A program made the translations under genes and the position numbers. A stretch of DNA of 64,000 nt, from contig NZ_JABXWB010000003.1 in the NCBI RefSeq assembly GCF_013375555.1, positions 124,001 to 188,000 of the forward strand. Direction: 5' to 3'. Position 1 is the first letter of the stretch; each line of letters starts with the position of its first letter. The stretch is from Sphingobium sp. EM0848 (lineage in GTDB: Bacteria; Pseudomonadota; Alphaproteobacteria; Sphingomonadales; Sphingomonadaceae). The notes beneath the pieces are model-generated. The model had not been told where the DNA came from and made no database searches. It saw only the letters and a program-made list of their open reading frames with translations. This document shows, in pieces, positions 25,111 to 35,387 of the stretch.

Positions 25111-26830
25111 GTAAGCGGGGCAAATTTCCGGGCAGGGGGACTGGACAAGGTTGGTTTGGCGTGATTCACACTGCCGATGACTTCGGGCAACGACATTGGC
25201 GGTACAAGAGGCGAGGAGGATATTCGTCGGGTTGTTGCTGCGCTGGTTGAGCGTTGCGACCGTCTGGAAGCGACGAACCAGGATCTGCTGATCGAGAGGG
25301 CGGCTGACAAGCTGGAGATCCAGGCATTACGGGACGAGATTGCGCGATTGAAGGGCGATCCGCCGCGTCCCCGCTTCAAGTCGAAGCCATCGGGGATGGA
25401 GAAGTCGACGTCACCGACACCGGGGAAGAAGCGGAGCAAGCGGAGGCGTGGGGCGGTGCAATCGAAGCTCACCGTCAGCCGGGATGTGACGCTGAAAGCG
25501 GCAGTTCCTGATGGCTCACGTTTCAAGGGTTACGAAGACGTCTTGGTGCAGGATCTTCGGCTTGAAGTTGACGTCATCCGCTATCGTCGCGAGATTTGGC
25601 GGGGTCCTGATGGTAAGCGGATCGCAGCAGAGTTGCCGGCGGGCATTTTGGGAGGCTTTGGCCCCGAGCTACGGCGCTTTATCACGGCGGGTCATTTCCA
25701 AGGTCAGATCACCAGCGAACGGCTGTGCTCGATGTTGAACGGGATGGGTTTGGCCATTTCCAAACGCCAGGTCGTACGACTGCTCAGCCGTGGGCTCGAC
25801 GATCTGGTTGCCGAAGATCGGGCGATTTTAGCCACGGGGATTTCCACGGCGCAATGGATCAATGTCGACGACACTTCCGCTCCGCATGCTCGCAAGAATG
25901 GGTATGTCACCCATCTTGGGGATCGGCGCTTCGCGGTGTTTCGCAGCAGCTTTTCCAAATCGCGGCGCAATTTTCTCAATCTTCTTCAGGCGGGCATCAG
26001 CCATTTTGTCGTCAACGACGAAGCGCTAGCCAAAATGCGCGAGATGAACCTCGCGTCCGAACCGATTGCCGTGCTGGAAGCCCACGAAGCCAAGCATTTT
26101 GAGAGCCCCGAGGCGTGGCAGGCGCATCTTTGCGCGCTGGGCTTTGACAAGTTGAGCGTCACGCCCGATCCCACCAAGGTCGCGACCGAAGGCGCGCTAT
26201 GGGGCGCCCTTTGCGAACAAGGTCTGCTCGGCGACACAGCTATCGTCTCCGATGGCGCCGGTCAGTTCCGCGTCGGCAGCAACCATGCGTTGTGCTGGGT
26301 ACATGCAGAAAGGCTGGTCCACAAACTCCATCCCCGCTCGAAGAAAGATCGTGAAGCGCTCGAACTCATCCGCACGTTGATCTGGTGGTTCTACGCCGAT
26401 CTCAAAGCCTGGCAAAAGCATCCGGATCCCAAACGGGGCCGTGCCCTCAGGGTTCGTTTTGACCGGATCTTTGCCCGCAAAACCGGCTTTGTGATGCTCG
26501 ATCGGCAATTGGCACGCCTCTACCGCCAGAAAAACGATCTCCTGCGCGTTCTGACACGTCCCGAAATCCCGTTGCATACCAACGGTTCGGAAAACGATAT
26601 CCGCAGCTTTGTCACCAAGCGCAAAATTTCCGGTGGCACCGTTAGCGAACAAGGACGGATCGCTCGCGACATCATGCTCGGCCTGATCAAAACCTGTGCC
26701 AAGCTTGGCGTCTCCTTCTACCAATTCCTCGGTGATCGCTTCGCCGTTCCCGGCGCGCCATCCGTTCCATGGCTGCCGGACCTCGTCAGCGCCGCTCCCG
26801 CCTGACCGCCCGGGAGTTTGCCCCGCTTAC
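25111..26830 (+). mobile_element. IS66-family insertion sequence, copy 1 (1,720 bp)
   Basis: The ends are the inverted repeats GTAAGCGGGGCAAA...CCGGGC and GCCCGGGAGTTTGCCCCGCTTAC (two differences in 23). GCCAATTTC flanks both sides (25102-25110 and 26831-26839), an 8-9 bp target duplication as expected for IS66, so this is a simple insertion. Only the large transposase is encoded, with no tnpA/tnpB accessory genes (ISBst12-like arrangement). Length and encoded protein are identical to the copy at 57127-58846. Confidence 0.92.
25177..26805 (+). CDS. IS66-family transposase, copy 1
   Basis: The 542-aa DDE transposase has an N-terminal coiled-coil segment (VERCDRLEATNQDLLIERAADKLEIQALRDEIARLKG), a basic region, and the catalytic domain with INVDDTSAPH, IVSDGAGQF and the C-terminal TNGSENDIRSFVTKRKISGG typical of IS66 TnpC. 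The frame is complete and the element has both ends, so it is probably active. The product is identical to copy 2. Confidence 0.93.
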   Translation: MTSGNDIGGTRGEEDIRRVVAALVERCDRLEATNQDLLIERAADKLEIQALRDEIARLKGDPPRPRFKSKPSGMEKSTSPTPGKKRSKRRRGAVQSKLTVSRDVTLKAAVPDGSRFKGYEDVLVQDLRLEVDVIRYRREIWRGPDGKRIAAELPAGILGGFGPELRRFITAGHFQGQITSERLCSMLNGMGLAISKRQVVRLLSRGLDDLVAEDRAILATGISTAQWINVDDTSAPHARKNGYVTHLGDRRFAVFRSSFSKSRRNFLNLLQAGISHFVVNDEALAKMREMNLASEPIAVLEAHEAKHFESPEAWQAHLCALGFDKLSVTPDPTKVATEGALWGALCEQGLLGDTAIVSDGAGQFRVGSNHALCWVHAERLVHKLHPRSKKDREALELIRTLIWWFYADLKAWQKHPDPKRGRALRVRFDRIFARKTGFVMLDRQLARLYRQKNDLLRVLTRPEIPLHTNGSENDIRSFVTKRKISGGTVSEQGRIARDIMLGLIKTCAKLGVSFYQFLGDRFAVPGAPSVPWLPDLVSAAPA

Positions 26831-26961
26831 GCCAATTTCCTGATAATACCATGTTTTCAACGATTATTTCGCATCGACCACGGCATTCTTCCGCGATAGC
26901 GACGAAAATAAACAGCGGAACGAACCCAACACGCACCGCATAATCCCTCTTGCACGTTGCC

Positions 26962-26975
26962 CTAATTTGAATTAG
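26962..26975. promoter_or_regulatory. Dyad D (CTAATTTGAATTAG), cluster operator
   Basis: CTAAT/ATTAG with a 4-bp spacer, extended by C and G outside, 115 bp upstream of the TonB receptor. It survived on the receptor side of the IS66 insertion. Confidence 0.6.
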
Positions 26976-27089
26976 GCAAAGCCTGCAGGCGTCGCAGAGC
27001 GCCGGTCGATGAACCTGTCGAGACAATCGCGCCCGCAATCATGGCGCCCAGCGGCTATCAACGAACAATAATCAGGTGAGGAGTAGAAT

Positions 27090-29536
27090 ATGAGGCAAGA
27101 CGAACTTCGGGCCTATGATGTCAGCCAGGCCGTTTCCCCTCTCTATCGTCGGATATTGATGGCATCGGCGGGATCGGCCGCCATCGCCCTGTTCGGACTG
27201 GCTGGCAATGTCGCCATCGCCCAGTCCGCATCCAGCGCCCCGCAGGCGGCCGAAAGCACGCCCCAGCCCGCCGACACGTCCGACATCGTCGTGACCGCGC
27301 AACGGCGCGAGGAATCGCTGTCGAAAGTCCCGCTCTCCGTCGCGGCGCTCAGCTCCGAAACCTTGCAGAACCGGGTGGTCACGAAGGAGCAGGATCTGGC
27401 GGCGCTCGTCCCCGGCCTGATCGTCAAGAACGGCCAGAACCAGAACCAGCTCAGCTTCACCATGCGGGGCCAGACGCTGGACCCCTTCTCCGGCGCCAGC
27501 CCGGCCGTGCTTACCTATCTGAACGAAGTCCCCTTCACCGGCGGCAATTCGGCTACGGCCTTTTACGACTTCTCGTCGGTGCAGGTGCTCAAGGGGCCGC
27601 AAGGCACGCTGTTCGGCCGCAACGCGACCGGCGGCGCGGTGCTGTATGCATCGGCCAAGCCAGGCGAGAATTTCGGCGGTTTCGGCACCATTCGCGCGGG
27701 TGAACGCGATCTCATCCAGCTACAGGGCGCGGTCGACATTCCCGTCATACCGGGCAAGATCCTGCTCCGTATCGCTGGCGACTATCAGAAGCAGGACGGC
27801 TATGTCCACAACCTGCTGACCGGCAATACGCTGGGCGATGTCGACAACCGCTCCGGCCGCATCACGGCAGTCCTGCGCCCGACCGACACGATCGAGAACA
27901 CTACCGTCTTCCAATATAGCCGGTTTCGCGGCACGGAATCCAACGGCCAGCTCTATTCCTATTATCCGCTCGGCTCGACCAACACTTCCAGCCAGACCGG
28001 CATCACCTATAACCTGACGGCGACGCTGGACGCGCTCTACGGCAACGGCTTCTTCCCCGGCGTAGGCGACGGCCCGCCCGGACCCGGCACCTTCCCCGGC
28101 GCGGTTGCAGGCTATCTCGCCTGGCAGAAGGCCCATCCCTACGAAACCTATCTGTCCTACGACCTGCCCCACAAGGCGAGCAGCTATTTCCTGTCGAACA
28201 CCACGACTTTCGAGCTGAACGACAATCTCACGGTCAAGAATATCTTCGGCTTCCAAAAGACCTTCGCCCGGACCGCAGGCATATTGAGCGGATCGCCTTT
28301 CGCCTCGCTCGACCTCTATAACAGCTCTGGTAACTATACCGGCCCTCCGGGCGGACAGGTCTTCCGCAACAAGAGCATTTCCGAAGAACTCCAGCTTCAG
28401 GGAAAATCCGCCGACGGCAAGCTCGAATATATCATCGGCGGCTTTTACAACTATGCCACGAAGGAAGAAGCCATCCCCGTCATCGTCGGGGCCGAACTCC
28501 CGACCCCGGCAGGCGAGGTTCTGTACCACACCCACGGCACCACGCGCTCACGCGCGGTTTACGGGCAGGCTACCTACGACCTGTCGGACGCCGTGCTGGA
28601 AGGGCTGAAGTTCACCGCTGGTGCCCGCTATACCTGGGAAACGGTCGGCATGACATCCTATGACGATCATGCTTTCTTCGTCGGCTTCCCCGTGAAAAGG
28701 CGACGCTTAAAGCGCCAAGCTGGGTCGGCACTCTGCAATGGCAGGCCAGTCCATCGAGCCAGTTCTACTTCACGCAACGCGGCAGCTTCCGGGCCGGCAA
28801 CTTCAACGGCGCCGTGGTGCCCTATGGTCTCGCGAATTTCTTCAAGAATGAATATACCCATGATTTCGAACTGGGCTACAAGTTCAGCGGGATACTGCTC
28901 GGTCAGCGCGCTCATTTCAACGTGGCCGCCTATAAGCAGATCGTGAAGAACGCGCAGCATTCGCTCTACGCCGTGGTGGCCGGCGCGCCGTCCGCCTTCA
29001 CCGTCAACGTGCCCGAAGCGCAAGTAAAGGGTGTCGAGATGGACGGCGACATCATGCCGGCCGATTGGCTGAAACTGGGCTTTTCCGGCGCCTATACTGA
29101 CGCGAAATACACCAAGAACATCGTCGATCTGTCAGTGCAGACCGGTACGCCCGGCTTCGTCGTTCCGTTCGATTCCTATCCCGACGCGCCCAAATGGTCG
29201 GGGTCACTCTATGCCGATCTGACCCTGCCGACACCGGCGCAGTGGGGCGAAATGCATTTCCGGGTCGACAGCTTCTCGCAAACCTCATCCTATTTCTCGA
29301 ACAATAATTATTCGATCACGCCGGGCACCAAGATCAAAGGATACACGACCATTGCGGCACGCCTGAGCTGGAACGAGATCATGGGTAGCCCGCTTTCGCT
29401 GGGCATCTATGCGAAGAACCTATTCGATCGTCAATATTATCAGTCTGGCTATGTCCTTGGCGCCTCGGGTGGCATGAATACAGTGATCCCTGGCGAGCCT
29501 CAGACCTTCGGTGCCGAAGTTACGATGAAGTTCTGA
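27090..29536 (+). pseudogene. TonB-dependent outer-membrane receptor, frameshifted
   Basis: The signal peptide region (ILMASAGSAAIALFGLAGNVAIAQ) is followed by a TonB box (SDIVVTAQRREE), the plug domain (VLKGPQGTLFGRNATGGAV) and beta-barrel strands ending in the terminal Phe (GAEVTMKF). One frame runs from 27090 to just after FFVGFPVK at about 28695; the barrel then continues in another frame (ATLKAPSWVGTLQWQ...). Restoring one base in the AAAA run near 28695 would give a single protein of about 815 aa. In sphingomonads such receptors bring large or hydrophobic substrates across the outer membrane; here it is probably the uptake receptor of the catabolic regulon. GAGGAG precedes ATG 27090. 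The shift may be real or a sequencing error. Confidence 0.85.
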
Positions 29537-30104
29537 TTATATTCAGGCAGTTATCCATAACGTTTTCGTTTAATTGGCACCATTCGCCGATGCCTAGATT
29601 GATGAGCCAAAAGTGCTTCAATATGGCTGATGGAGTAGAATTCTGATTACAGGAACTCGGCTCACCCCCAAGAGGGTGAACCGAGTTCGCATCGTTTGAG
29701 CAACCTGAAAGGACTGGTTTCGGGTTACGCAAACCTGCGCCGAAACGACCGACTATGCCGCTCACGAGAAACTCGAGGCAAGCAGCTATAGCCAGTTGCC
29801 TTCTCCCAAGCAGATAGAGCAGAAAGTCCCACGGCCAGCTCGTCAGGCCAGTCGACGCCCGACTTCCGCGAACAGCAGGTTCTAGGATCGGAGACCAGAC
29901 CGTTAAGTGTCCGGCTTTGACGCTTAACAGAAATTCGATGTTAGCCAGCCAACGGCAGCTATTGCCGGTTGCCTCCTCTGAAGCCGACCGTCACGAAAGT
30001 CCCAATCCTTGACGAAAAACGGACGGCAGAGGTGCTTTCACTTTTGGCGAAAGCGTTCTGCTGATCTGCCCAAAATCCTCTTGCCGCCGTTAGTCCGTAA
30101 GGCG
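29537..30104. other. Intergenic region, 568 bp
   Basis: It contains the long hairpin at 29653-29688 and otherwise no gene that I can support. Confidence 0.5.
29653..29688. terminator. Long hairpin downstream of the TonB receptor
   Basis: GAACTCGG-C-TCACCC pairs with GGGTGA-A-CCGAGTTC around a 6-base loop. There is no T run, so it may be a factor-dependent or stabilising structure rather than a classical terminator. Confidence 0.5.
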
Positions 30105-31337
30105 CTAAGCGTACAGGCGCGGAAACAACGTATCGAGGGTCGCACTGGGAAATCTTAGGGAAACTGGCCCTTTCGGCGTATCGGAGGCAAGAAGTCCTTC
30201 GTCGATCAGTTGCTTGAGCACACGACGGGCCGATCGCTCCGGCATCTGCGTGATCCGTTCGGCTTCCCCACGATCAATCTCGCCGCGCATCAACGCTTCC
30301 TGAAGGAGGCGCGCGCTCTCCTTGGGCAGCGTTTCGCTCAAGGCGACATGGCGATCCAGACGCTTGGACAGGGCATCGAGTTCGAACAGGTCCGACATAT
30401 AGGTCAGTTGATCGATGCACACGCGCAGGAACCAGCCGGTGAAAAGTTCCAGCCCCTTGAGCGACAAATGGCCGCGACCATCGCGGTCACCCTGTCTAAC
30501 TTCATCCGCCCAGGCCATATGCTGCTTATACTCACCACGCCCGTCTAGGCCAGGCTGAAGACCGCGCGCCAGTCCACGAGATATCGACCAAAGGCCATGC
30601 GCGCCTATGCCGCTGGCATGCGCCATCGCATGGCTCATCAAGCGACTGACACGACCGTTGCCATCGGGAAAGGGATGGATCCAGTTGAAGCGATGATGGG
30701 CAGTCGCCGTGGCAAGAAGACGCTTTGCCTTGCCCTTTCCCACTCCCTGAAGCACGCGGCCGGGAGCAGGATCGAACGCAAATCGAAGGTGGAAATAGTC
30801 CATGAACGCAGGGACGCACGCACTTGTCGGGGGCAAATGCCTGCCAACTTCCACATCCTGCTCAGCGACGGATCGCCATTCACCCGGTTGCATGGTGAAA
30901 GACCGATCACCGCTTCTGATCGTCAGCATCTCGACCGACGCACCTGCATAGAAGTCGCGATGCAATTGCCGGATAAATTCCGGGTCAGCGGGATCGGGAA
31001 GTTCGCCTGACGCAGCCTGCCGATCGATGCGTTCCTGCAACCGATAATGCGCCACCGCTTCCTGCTGCAGGTCTCGCTGCCCCTCGTCTCTAGCGCCGGC
31101 AAGCGCCCGCTCTATGTCGCGCGGCCTCGTATTGTGGCCTTCGATGAGATTGCTGTAATAGGTATTCATCAGGCGAACGAGATCCGACAGGTTCGCCGCG
31201 GTTTTTGGATGCAACGAATGCCCCAGTCGCTCAGCCTTTGCCGCGACCTCTGCGACGAGATCAGGTAAATCACCGCCCAGCGTGTCGATACGGGCTGGTT
31301 CAATTCGGGATGGCATTTCTTCAAGTCTGGCTTTCAT
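30105..31337 (-). CDS. Fic/DOC-family protein with canonical motif and C-terminal winged helix
   Basis: The 410-aa protein has an N-terminal inhibitory helix motif SNLIEG at ~62-67, the central canonical Fic loop HPFPDGNGRVSR near 220, and a C-terminal winged helix (ERITQMPERSARRVLKQLIDEGLL). Fic enzymes transfer AMP or another phosphate-containing moiety to target proteins, and this architecture is self-inhibited until relieved. Unlike the Fic-fold protein at 1731 it keeps all catalytic residues. ATG codons at 31337 and 31316 are both possible; neither has a strong ribosome site. No cognate antitoxin gene is adjacent. Confidence 0.86.
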   Translation of the reverse strand: MKARLEEMPSRIEPARIDTLGGDLPDLVAEVAAKAERLGHSLHPKTAANLSDLVRLMNTYYSNLIEGHNTRPRDIERALAGARDEGQRDLQQEAVAHYRLQERIDRQAASGELPDPADPEFIRQLHRDFYAGASVEMLTIRSGDRSFTMQPGEWRSVAEQDVEVGRHLPPTSACVPAFMDYFHLRFAFDPAPGRVLQGVGKGKAKRLLATATAHHRFNWIHPFPDGNGRVSRLMSHAMAHASGIGAHGLWSISRGLARGLQPGLDGRGEYKQHMAWADEVRQGDRDGRGHLSLKGLELFTGWFLRVCIDQLTYMSDLFELDALSKRLDRHVALSETLPKESARLLQEALMRGEIDRGEAERITQMPERSARRVLKQLIDEGLLASDTPKGPVSLRFPSATLDTLFPRLYA

Positions 31338-31576
31338 TGGCCGATCTTAGCGCAAGAACAGATTTACGCAATCATCCGATTTTCTGCAGCTACAGCTACC
31401 GGGTAAGAAAAATTTGGCCGATCTTTTGGCCGATCCTTTGTTCGGCCCTGCCAATTGGTTTCCAAGCAATTGCTGACACTCCGCCATAGGCCAGGACAGA
31501 TCGTGAGAGCAGACCACAAGTAGGCATCTTCCCTCCCCCTGACACTCCGCTCTCATCAAACCCTCTGCCTCTATCG

Positions 31577-32444
31577 CTACTCCAACAGCCCAAGGAGCCG
31601 CGCACGCTCTTTCTCCCGGCGTACGCCTTCGGGTGCCCATGACAGACCACCCCGGGCTGTGGGCTCCCGGAGATCGCGCGAAAGCCATGTCGCGAGTTCC
31701 CGCAAAGTCACATCGGGATGCGTGCGAACCCGGTCGGCAATCAGCCTCGCCACCCGCGTGTCCGGCGGCAACCGGCCTGCCTTGTCGAGGATGACCGCAT
31801 CTGCATAGCCGGCCTTCACCAGCGTCCGCTCGGAAAAGGACCGCACTGGCCGCGGCAGCGCCTGCAACTGCCGCACCACCAACTTCCAAGGCAAATGCGG
31901 GCGGAGGCGCTCGACCGTTGGCAGCCAGCGATGGCGGCCATCGAGCAGTTCATTGAGATAGCGCTCCCGGTGGCCATAGCGAATGTCAGCGATGGCGCGG
32001 GCATCCCGCGCGCGCATCTTGGGATTTCCGGGCTTGGCCCCCCGAGCGACGGCGGCCTTCAGACCGGATCGGGTGCGCTCGCGGATCAGCGCCCGTTCAA
32101 ACTCTGAAAATGCACCCAGCATCTGCATCGTCAGCATACCTTGCGCGCTGCCGGTATCGATCGGATCATTGATCGACCGGAAATGCGCCCCCTTCTTCCG
32201 CAGCGTCTCCACTACCTCCAGCAGATGCGACAGCGAACGCGCGAGGCGATCGATCCTCACCACCAACAGCGTGCCCCCTCCCCTGCCCGCACGATGGCCC
32301 GCGCAAGCTGGGGCCGCTCACGGCTCGCTCCGCTGGCCTTATCCTCGAAAACGGTCGCACACAGCCCGCTGCGCGCAGAGCATCCTGCTGCGCCGCCGTA
32401 TCCTGCTCGTCCGTCGAGACGCGCGCGTAGCCAATGATCGCCAT
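31577..32444 (-). pseudogene. Serine recombinase (resolvase/invertase), two frameshifts
   Basis: Three frames together make a resolvase. MAIIGYARVSTDEQDTAAQQ with the catalytic Ser starts at 32444; ATVFEDKASGASRERPQL continues in a second frame; VVRIDRLARSLSHLLEVV...FERALIRERTRSGL continues in a third to 31577 with a long C-terminal helix-turn-helix region. One shift is in a GGGGAGGGGG run near 32280 and the other near 32360. Such recombinases resolve transposon cointegrates or plasmid multimers. It is not functional as read, unless the shifts are sequencing errors in homopolymers. Confidence 0.75.
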
Positions 32445-32698
32445 CCGGACCCCGATTTTCCATTGGAGGTCAATTTGTCACAAATAAGCTAACGGGATCA
32501 ATCGTTCGGTTGCCCCCGTTCAATCAAAAACTTGAGACGGTCGAGCACGCTCAAACGCGCGGCTGTCAGGGCGCATCCCAGACCGCCGGCCTTCCGGTCT
32601 ATCTCACGACGACGGACAGCCCAGGTCGCCCGATACTGATTCTGTGTTGTCTAACGAGATTGCCGGTCGGGCAGGGCTGTGATCGATAGATCGACTTT
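32445..32698. other. Gap upstream of resolvase remnant
   Basis: No gene or clear transposon inverted repeat was identified here. Confidence 0.35.
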
Positions 32699-33874
32699 TT
32701 ATCGATCATCCCCGAGTTCTGTGCCGATCCGCAGTAAGTCGACATAGGCAGCGTAGGCAAAGCTGCGATCCCGGCGCCTGCCGGTTGTTTCCGTCAGAAT
32801 CCCCGTAGACATCAGCGCCTCGATCGCCCGGATCGCTGTTGGTTTGCTGATACCCAGCAAGGTCATTGTCGACGCAACCGTGACGATTGGATGATTGGGC
32901 AGTTCCTCAAACAGCCTGACAGATGAAACGGAAGCGGTGTCGCTCGCCAGCAATCGGGCGCGATCTTGGCCGACGATCCCAAAGATGTCCCGCGCCGATG
33001 TCACTGCCTCGTCGGCGATAGTTGCCACCCCGTCGAGGAAAAAGTCGGTCCATCCCTCCCAGTCGCCTTGCGTTCGCACCGCATCCAGCCGCCGATAATA
33101 TTCGGCACGGTGACGTTTGAAGAACAGGCTGAGGTACAGCGAAGGCGCGCGCAGCAACCCCCAATGCTGGAGCAGCAACGAAATCAGCAACCGGCCTATG
33201 CGTCCGTTACCGTCGAGATAGGGGTGAATCGTTTCGAACTGCACGTGAACAAGCCCTGCGCGAATGATTGGAGGCAAGTCATCGTCTGCATGAATGTATT
33301 TTTCGAGCGCGCTTAGCAATTCCGGCAGGCGCGTGGGCGGCGGCGGGACGAACACAGCATTGCCGGGTCTGCTTCCACCAATCCAGTTTTGGCTGCGCCG
33401 GATTTCGCCCGGCTGTTTGGTTGCGCCCCTAACCCCATCCATCAAACGGCGATGCGCATCATTCAGGAGACGTATGGAAATCGGAATGCCCGACGGGTCC
33501 GCCAACTCCTGCTGGACGTGGTTCAAGGCGTCGAGATAATTGCAGACCTCCTCCACATCGGCATCGGGTGCTTTTGCCTCTTCCGCCTCAAAGCTCAGCA
33601 GATCGAGCAGCGTCGCCTGCGTTCCCTCTATCTGTGATGAGATCACGGCTTCCTTCCGGACGAACCCGTACAGAAACCAATCGAGCGATGGGACCATTTC
33701 GGTTGCGAGATCAAGCCGCACCAAGGCTTGATCTGCGGCCCGCAGACGCCTGTTGAGTGCCTCAGAGATGTCAAAAGCTGGATCGCGCGGCGGCAACGCG
33801 TAAGGCAAAAACGCCAGGACCTCCTCCCCGCCCGCTATCACGTTTTCATATTCGCCTGTGGTTCGTTTCGTCAT
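32699..33874 (-). CDS. Fic family protein, second canonical type
   Basis: The 391-aa protein resembles the widespread Fic/DUF4172-like family of solitary Fic enzymes. The N-terminal inhibitory motif SSQIEG is near residue 80, the Fic loop HPYLDGNGRIGR near 215 with His and the GNGR anion site intact, and the C-terminal winged helix is MTLLGISKPTAIRAIEALMSTGIL. ATG 33874 (MTKRTTGEYENV) follows AGCAGG; the frame is open a further 33 codons upstream without a better start. It is divergent from the DUF1612-like gene. The target is unknown. Confidence 0.86.
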   Translation of the reverse strand: MTKRTTGEYENVIAGGEEVLAFLPYALPPRDPAFDISEALNRRLRAADQALVRLDLATEMVPSLDWFLYGFVRKEAVISSQIEGTQATLLDLLSFEAEEAKAPDADVEEVCNYLDALNHVQQELADPSGIPISIRLLNDAHRRLMDGVRGATKQPGEIRRSQNWIGGSRPGNAVFVPPPPTRLPELLSALEKYIHADDDLPPIIRAGLVHVQFETIHPYLDGNGRIGRLLISLLLQHWGLLRAPSLYLSLFFKRHRAEYYRRLDAVRTQGDWEGWTDFFLDGVATIADEAVTSARDIFGIVGQDRARLLASDTASVSSVRLFEELPNHPIVTVASTMTLLGISKPTAIRAIEALMSTGILTETTGRRRDRSFAYAAYVDLLRIGTELGDDR

Positions 33875-34343
33875 GGCAACCTGCTGTTCGGTATGGAGAC
33901 AAGAAACGAGGTCGTGCCTTGCTCCATAGGATAATAACGATTTCGTGATTTGTTCTGCACAAAAGTCAACCATTCGTTACTAATGGGATCTGTGCGCGGG
34001 CAGGCGATGGTGAGAAGTGGCCTCAAAACGGGGAATTGTGACCGGACACACGTCGGCTGCCAGAGTTCACTTCAACGGCCGATTCCGCCAGCGGGGAATC
34101 CTGCCAAAATTGACGGCACAGCCTATTGTGTACAATTGACGACGCTGATCGCATTTGAGGTCGGCGGTGATCGACGCCTTGATCGTCGGGGCCATCGCCG
34201 CAACCGCCGCTTCGAGCGCGAGCTGGCTCGCCTGTTGTCAGCCGATAGCCATATGATCAGACTTTCTTTAAGCGCTCTTCCGTTTAATTACGCATCATAG
34301 TAATCAGATTTTCCGGAAGAATCTGAGATCAATCATTATCCGT
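33875..34343. other. Intergenic region, 469 bp
   Basis: This divergent gap lies between the Fic gene and the DUF1612-like gene. It becomes AT-rich at its right end. No convincing gene or strong repeat was found. Confidence 0.4.
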
Positions 34344-35387
34344 ATGACCGACCCTGACAGCCTGGTTTCGCACCCGTTTGAGCGCCTCTTGCCGGCTTAT
34401 GCCGACGCCCAGGCCTCACTTGAGCGCATCGAGGAGCGTCTTCGCCTTAGCCCCGTTCGCCGTCCATGGAAAGGTCGCATGGCGATCGCCGAAAGACAAG
34501 CCTTGGCGAGGGTTGACGGTGTCGATTTCGATCTCGCCAATGTTACCGTCGACGGCCGTGGAACGGTCTCAAGCTCTGTTTATGATCTGACGAACTGGAA
34601 GCGGGCGATTGGCAGCCCCCTCACCCTCGAGGCGATCCTTAGCGATCCGGAAGCCTTGCTTGATTGGTTCGGGGTTGCCGATATTGATTATGATTCGGCT
34701 GTTGCTCATCGGCAGCGAGCTGAGATCATGCAGAGCCTGGCCGCCTGGGTGCGTGCTGTGAAGGGCCTCCCCCCCTCCCCTCCCCTGCTCCACGGAGGCC
34801 GGTTGGCCGCGGCCTGGCGACAACACGCCCCTCTTGGCCGGGGTGACACCGTTGCAAGCCTGCTCATCGGCGATCGCTGGGGGGCAGGTCGCTGGAACGG
34901 ATCTCAAGGAGGATTGACGGCACTTGGCCTCACACTGACCGGAGCGGCATGGAAGGTTGCACAGGGTGAGGTGTTGGACCGCATCTGGCTTGCTGCAGTG
35001 ACGGCGGGTGCTCAGACCCACCTTCAGATGGAAGTCAGGTTGCGAGGCTATGCGGCCCGTGCCAGTCAGAAGCTTGCTGCTCGCCGCCGTCCAGGTCGGT
35101 TGAAGGATTTGCTCTTGCTCGCGATGGCCCGCCCTTATGTCACAAGTTCCCATGTCGCGAGGTCCCTCGAACTCACGTCGGCGGGTGCGATCAAGCTTTT
35201 GACGATCGCGACCGAAGAGGGACTCCTCCTGGAACGGAGTGGCCAGGCAAGCTATCGGAGCTATGCGATACCCGTCAGCGAGCCGGTCTCGTCTTCGACT
35301 GCGGGGAGTAGGTTAGCCGCAACAGCATTCGAACCCGATTTTTGGGGCGAAGAGGGTGAAATCGAGGTCTCCCAGGAGCCCTTCTGA
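34344..35387 (+). CDS. DUF1612/helix-turn-helix plasmid protein (RHE_PE00001-like)
   Basis: The 347-aa protein matches the pattern I know from rhizobial and sphingomonad plasmids as the RHE_PE00001/DUF1612 family: an N-terminal domain with LTNWKRAIGSPLTLEAILSDPE, a middle RGDTVASLLIGDRWGAGRW and LTALGLTLTGAAWK, and a C-terminal helix-turn-helix ARPYVTSSHVARSLELTSAGAIKLL. It is thought to bind DNA; the function is unknown. It lies beside the replication region, as is common for the family. The start ATG 34344 has only a weak ribosome site. Confidence 0.75.
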   Translation: MTDPDSLVSHPFERLLPAYADAQASLERIEERLRLSPVRRPWKGRMAIAERQALARVDGVDFDLANVTVDGRGTVSSSVYDLTNWKRAIGSPLTLEAILSDPEALLDWFGVADIDYDSAVAHRQRAEIMQSLAAWVRAVKGLPPSPPLLHGGRLAAAWRQHAPLGRGDTVASLLIGDRWGAGRWNGSQGGLTALGLTLTGAAWKVAQGEVLDRIWLAAVTAGAQTHLQMEVRLRGYAARASQKLAARRRPGRLKDLLLLAMARPYVTSSHVARSLELTSAGAIKLLTIATEEGLLLERSGQASYRSYAIPVSEPVSSSTAGSRLAATAFEPDFWGEEGEIEVSQEPF

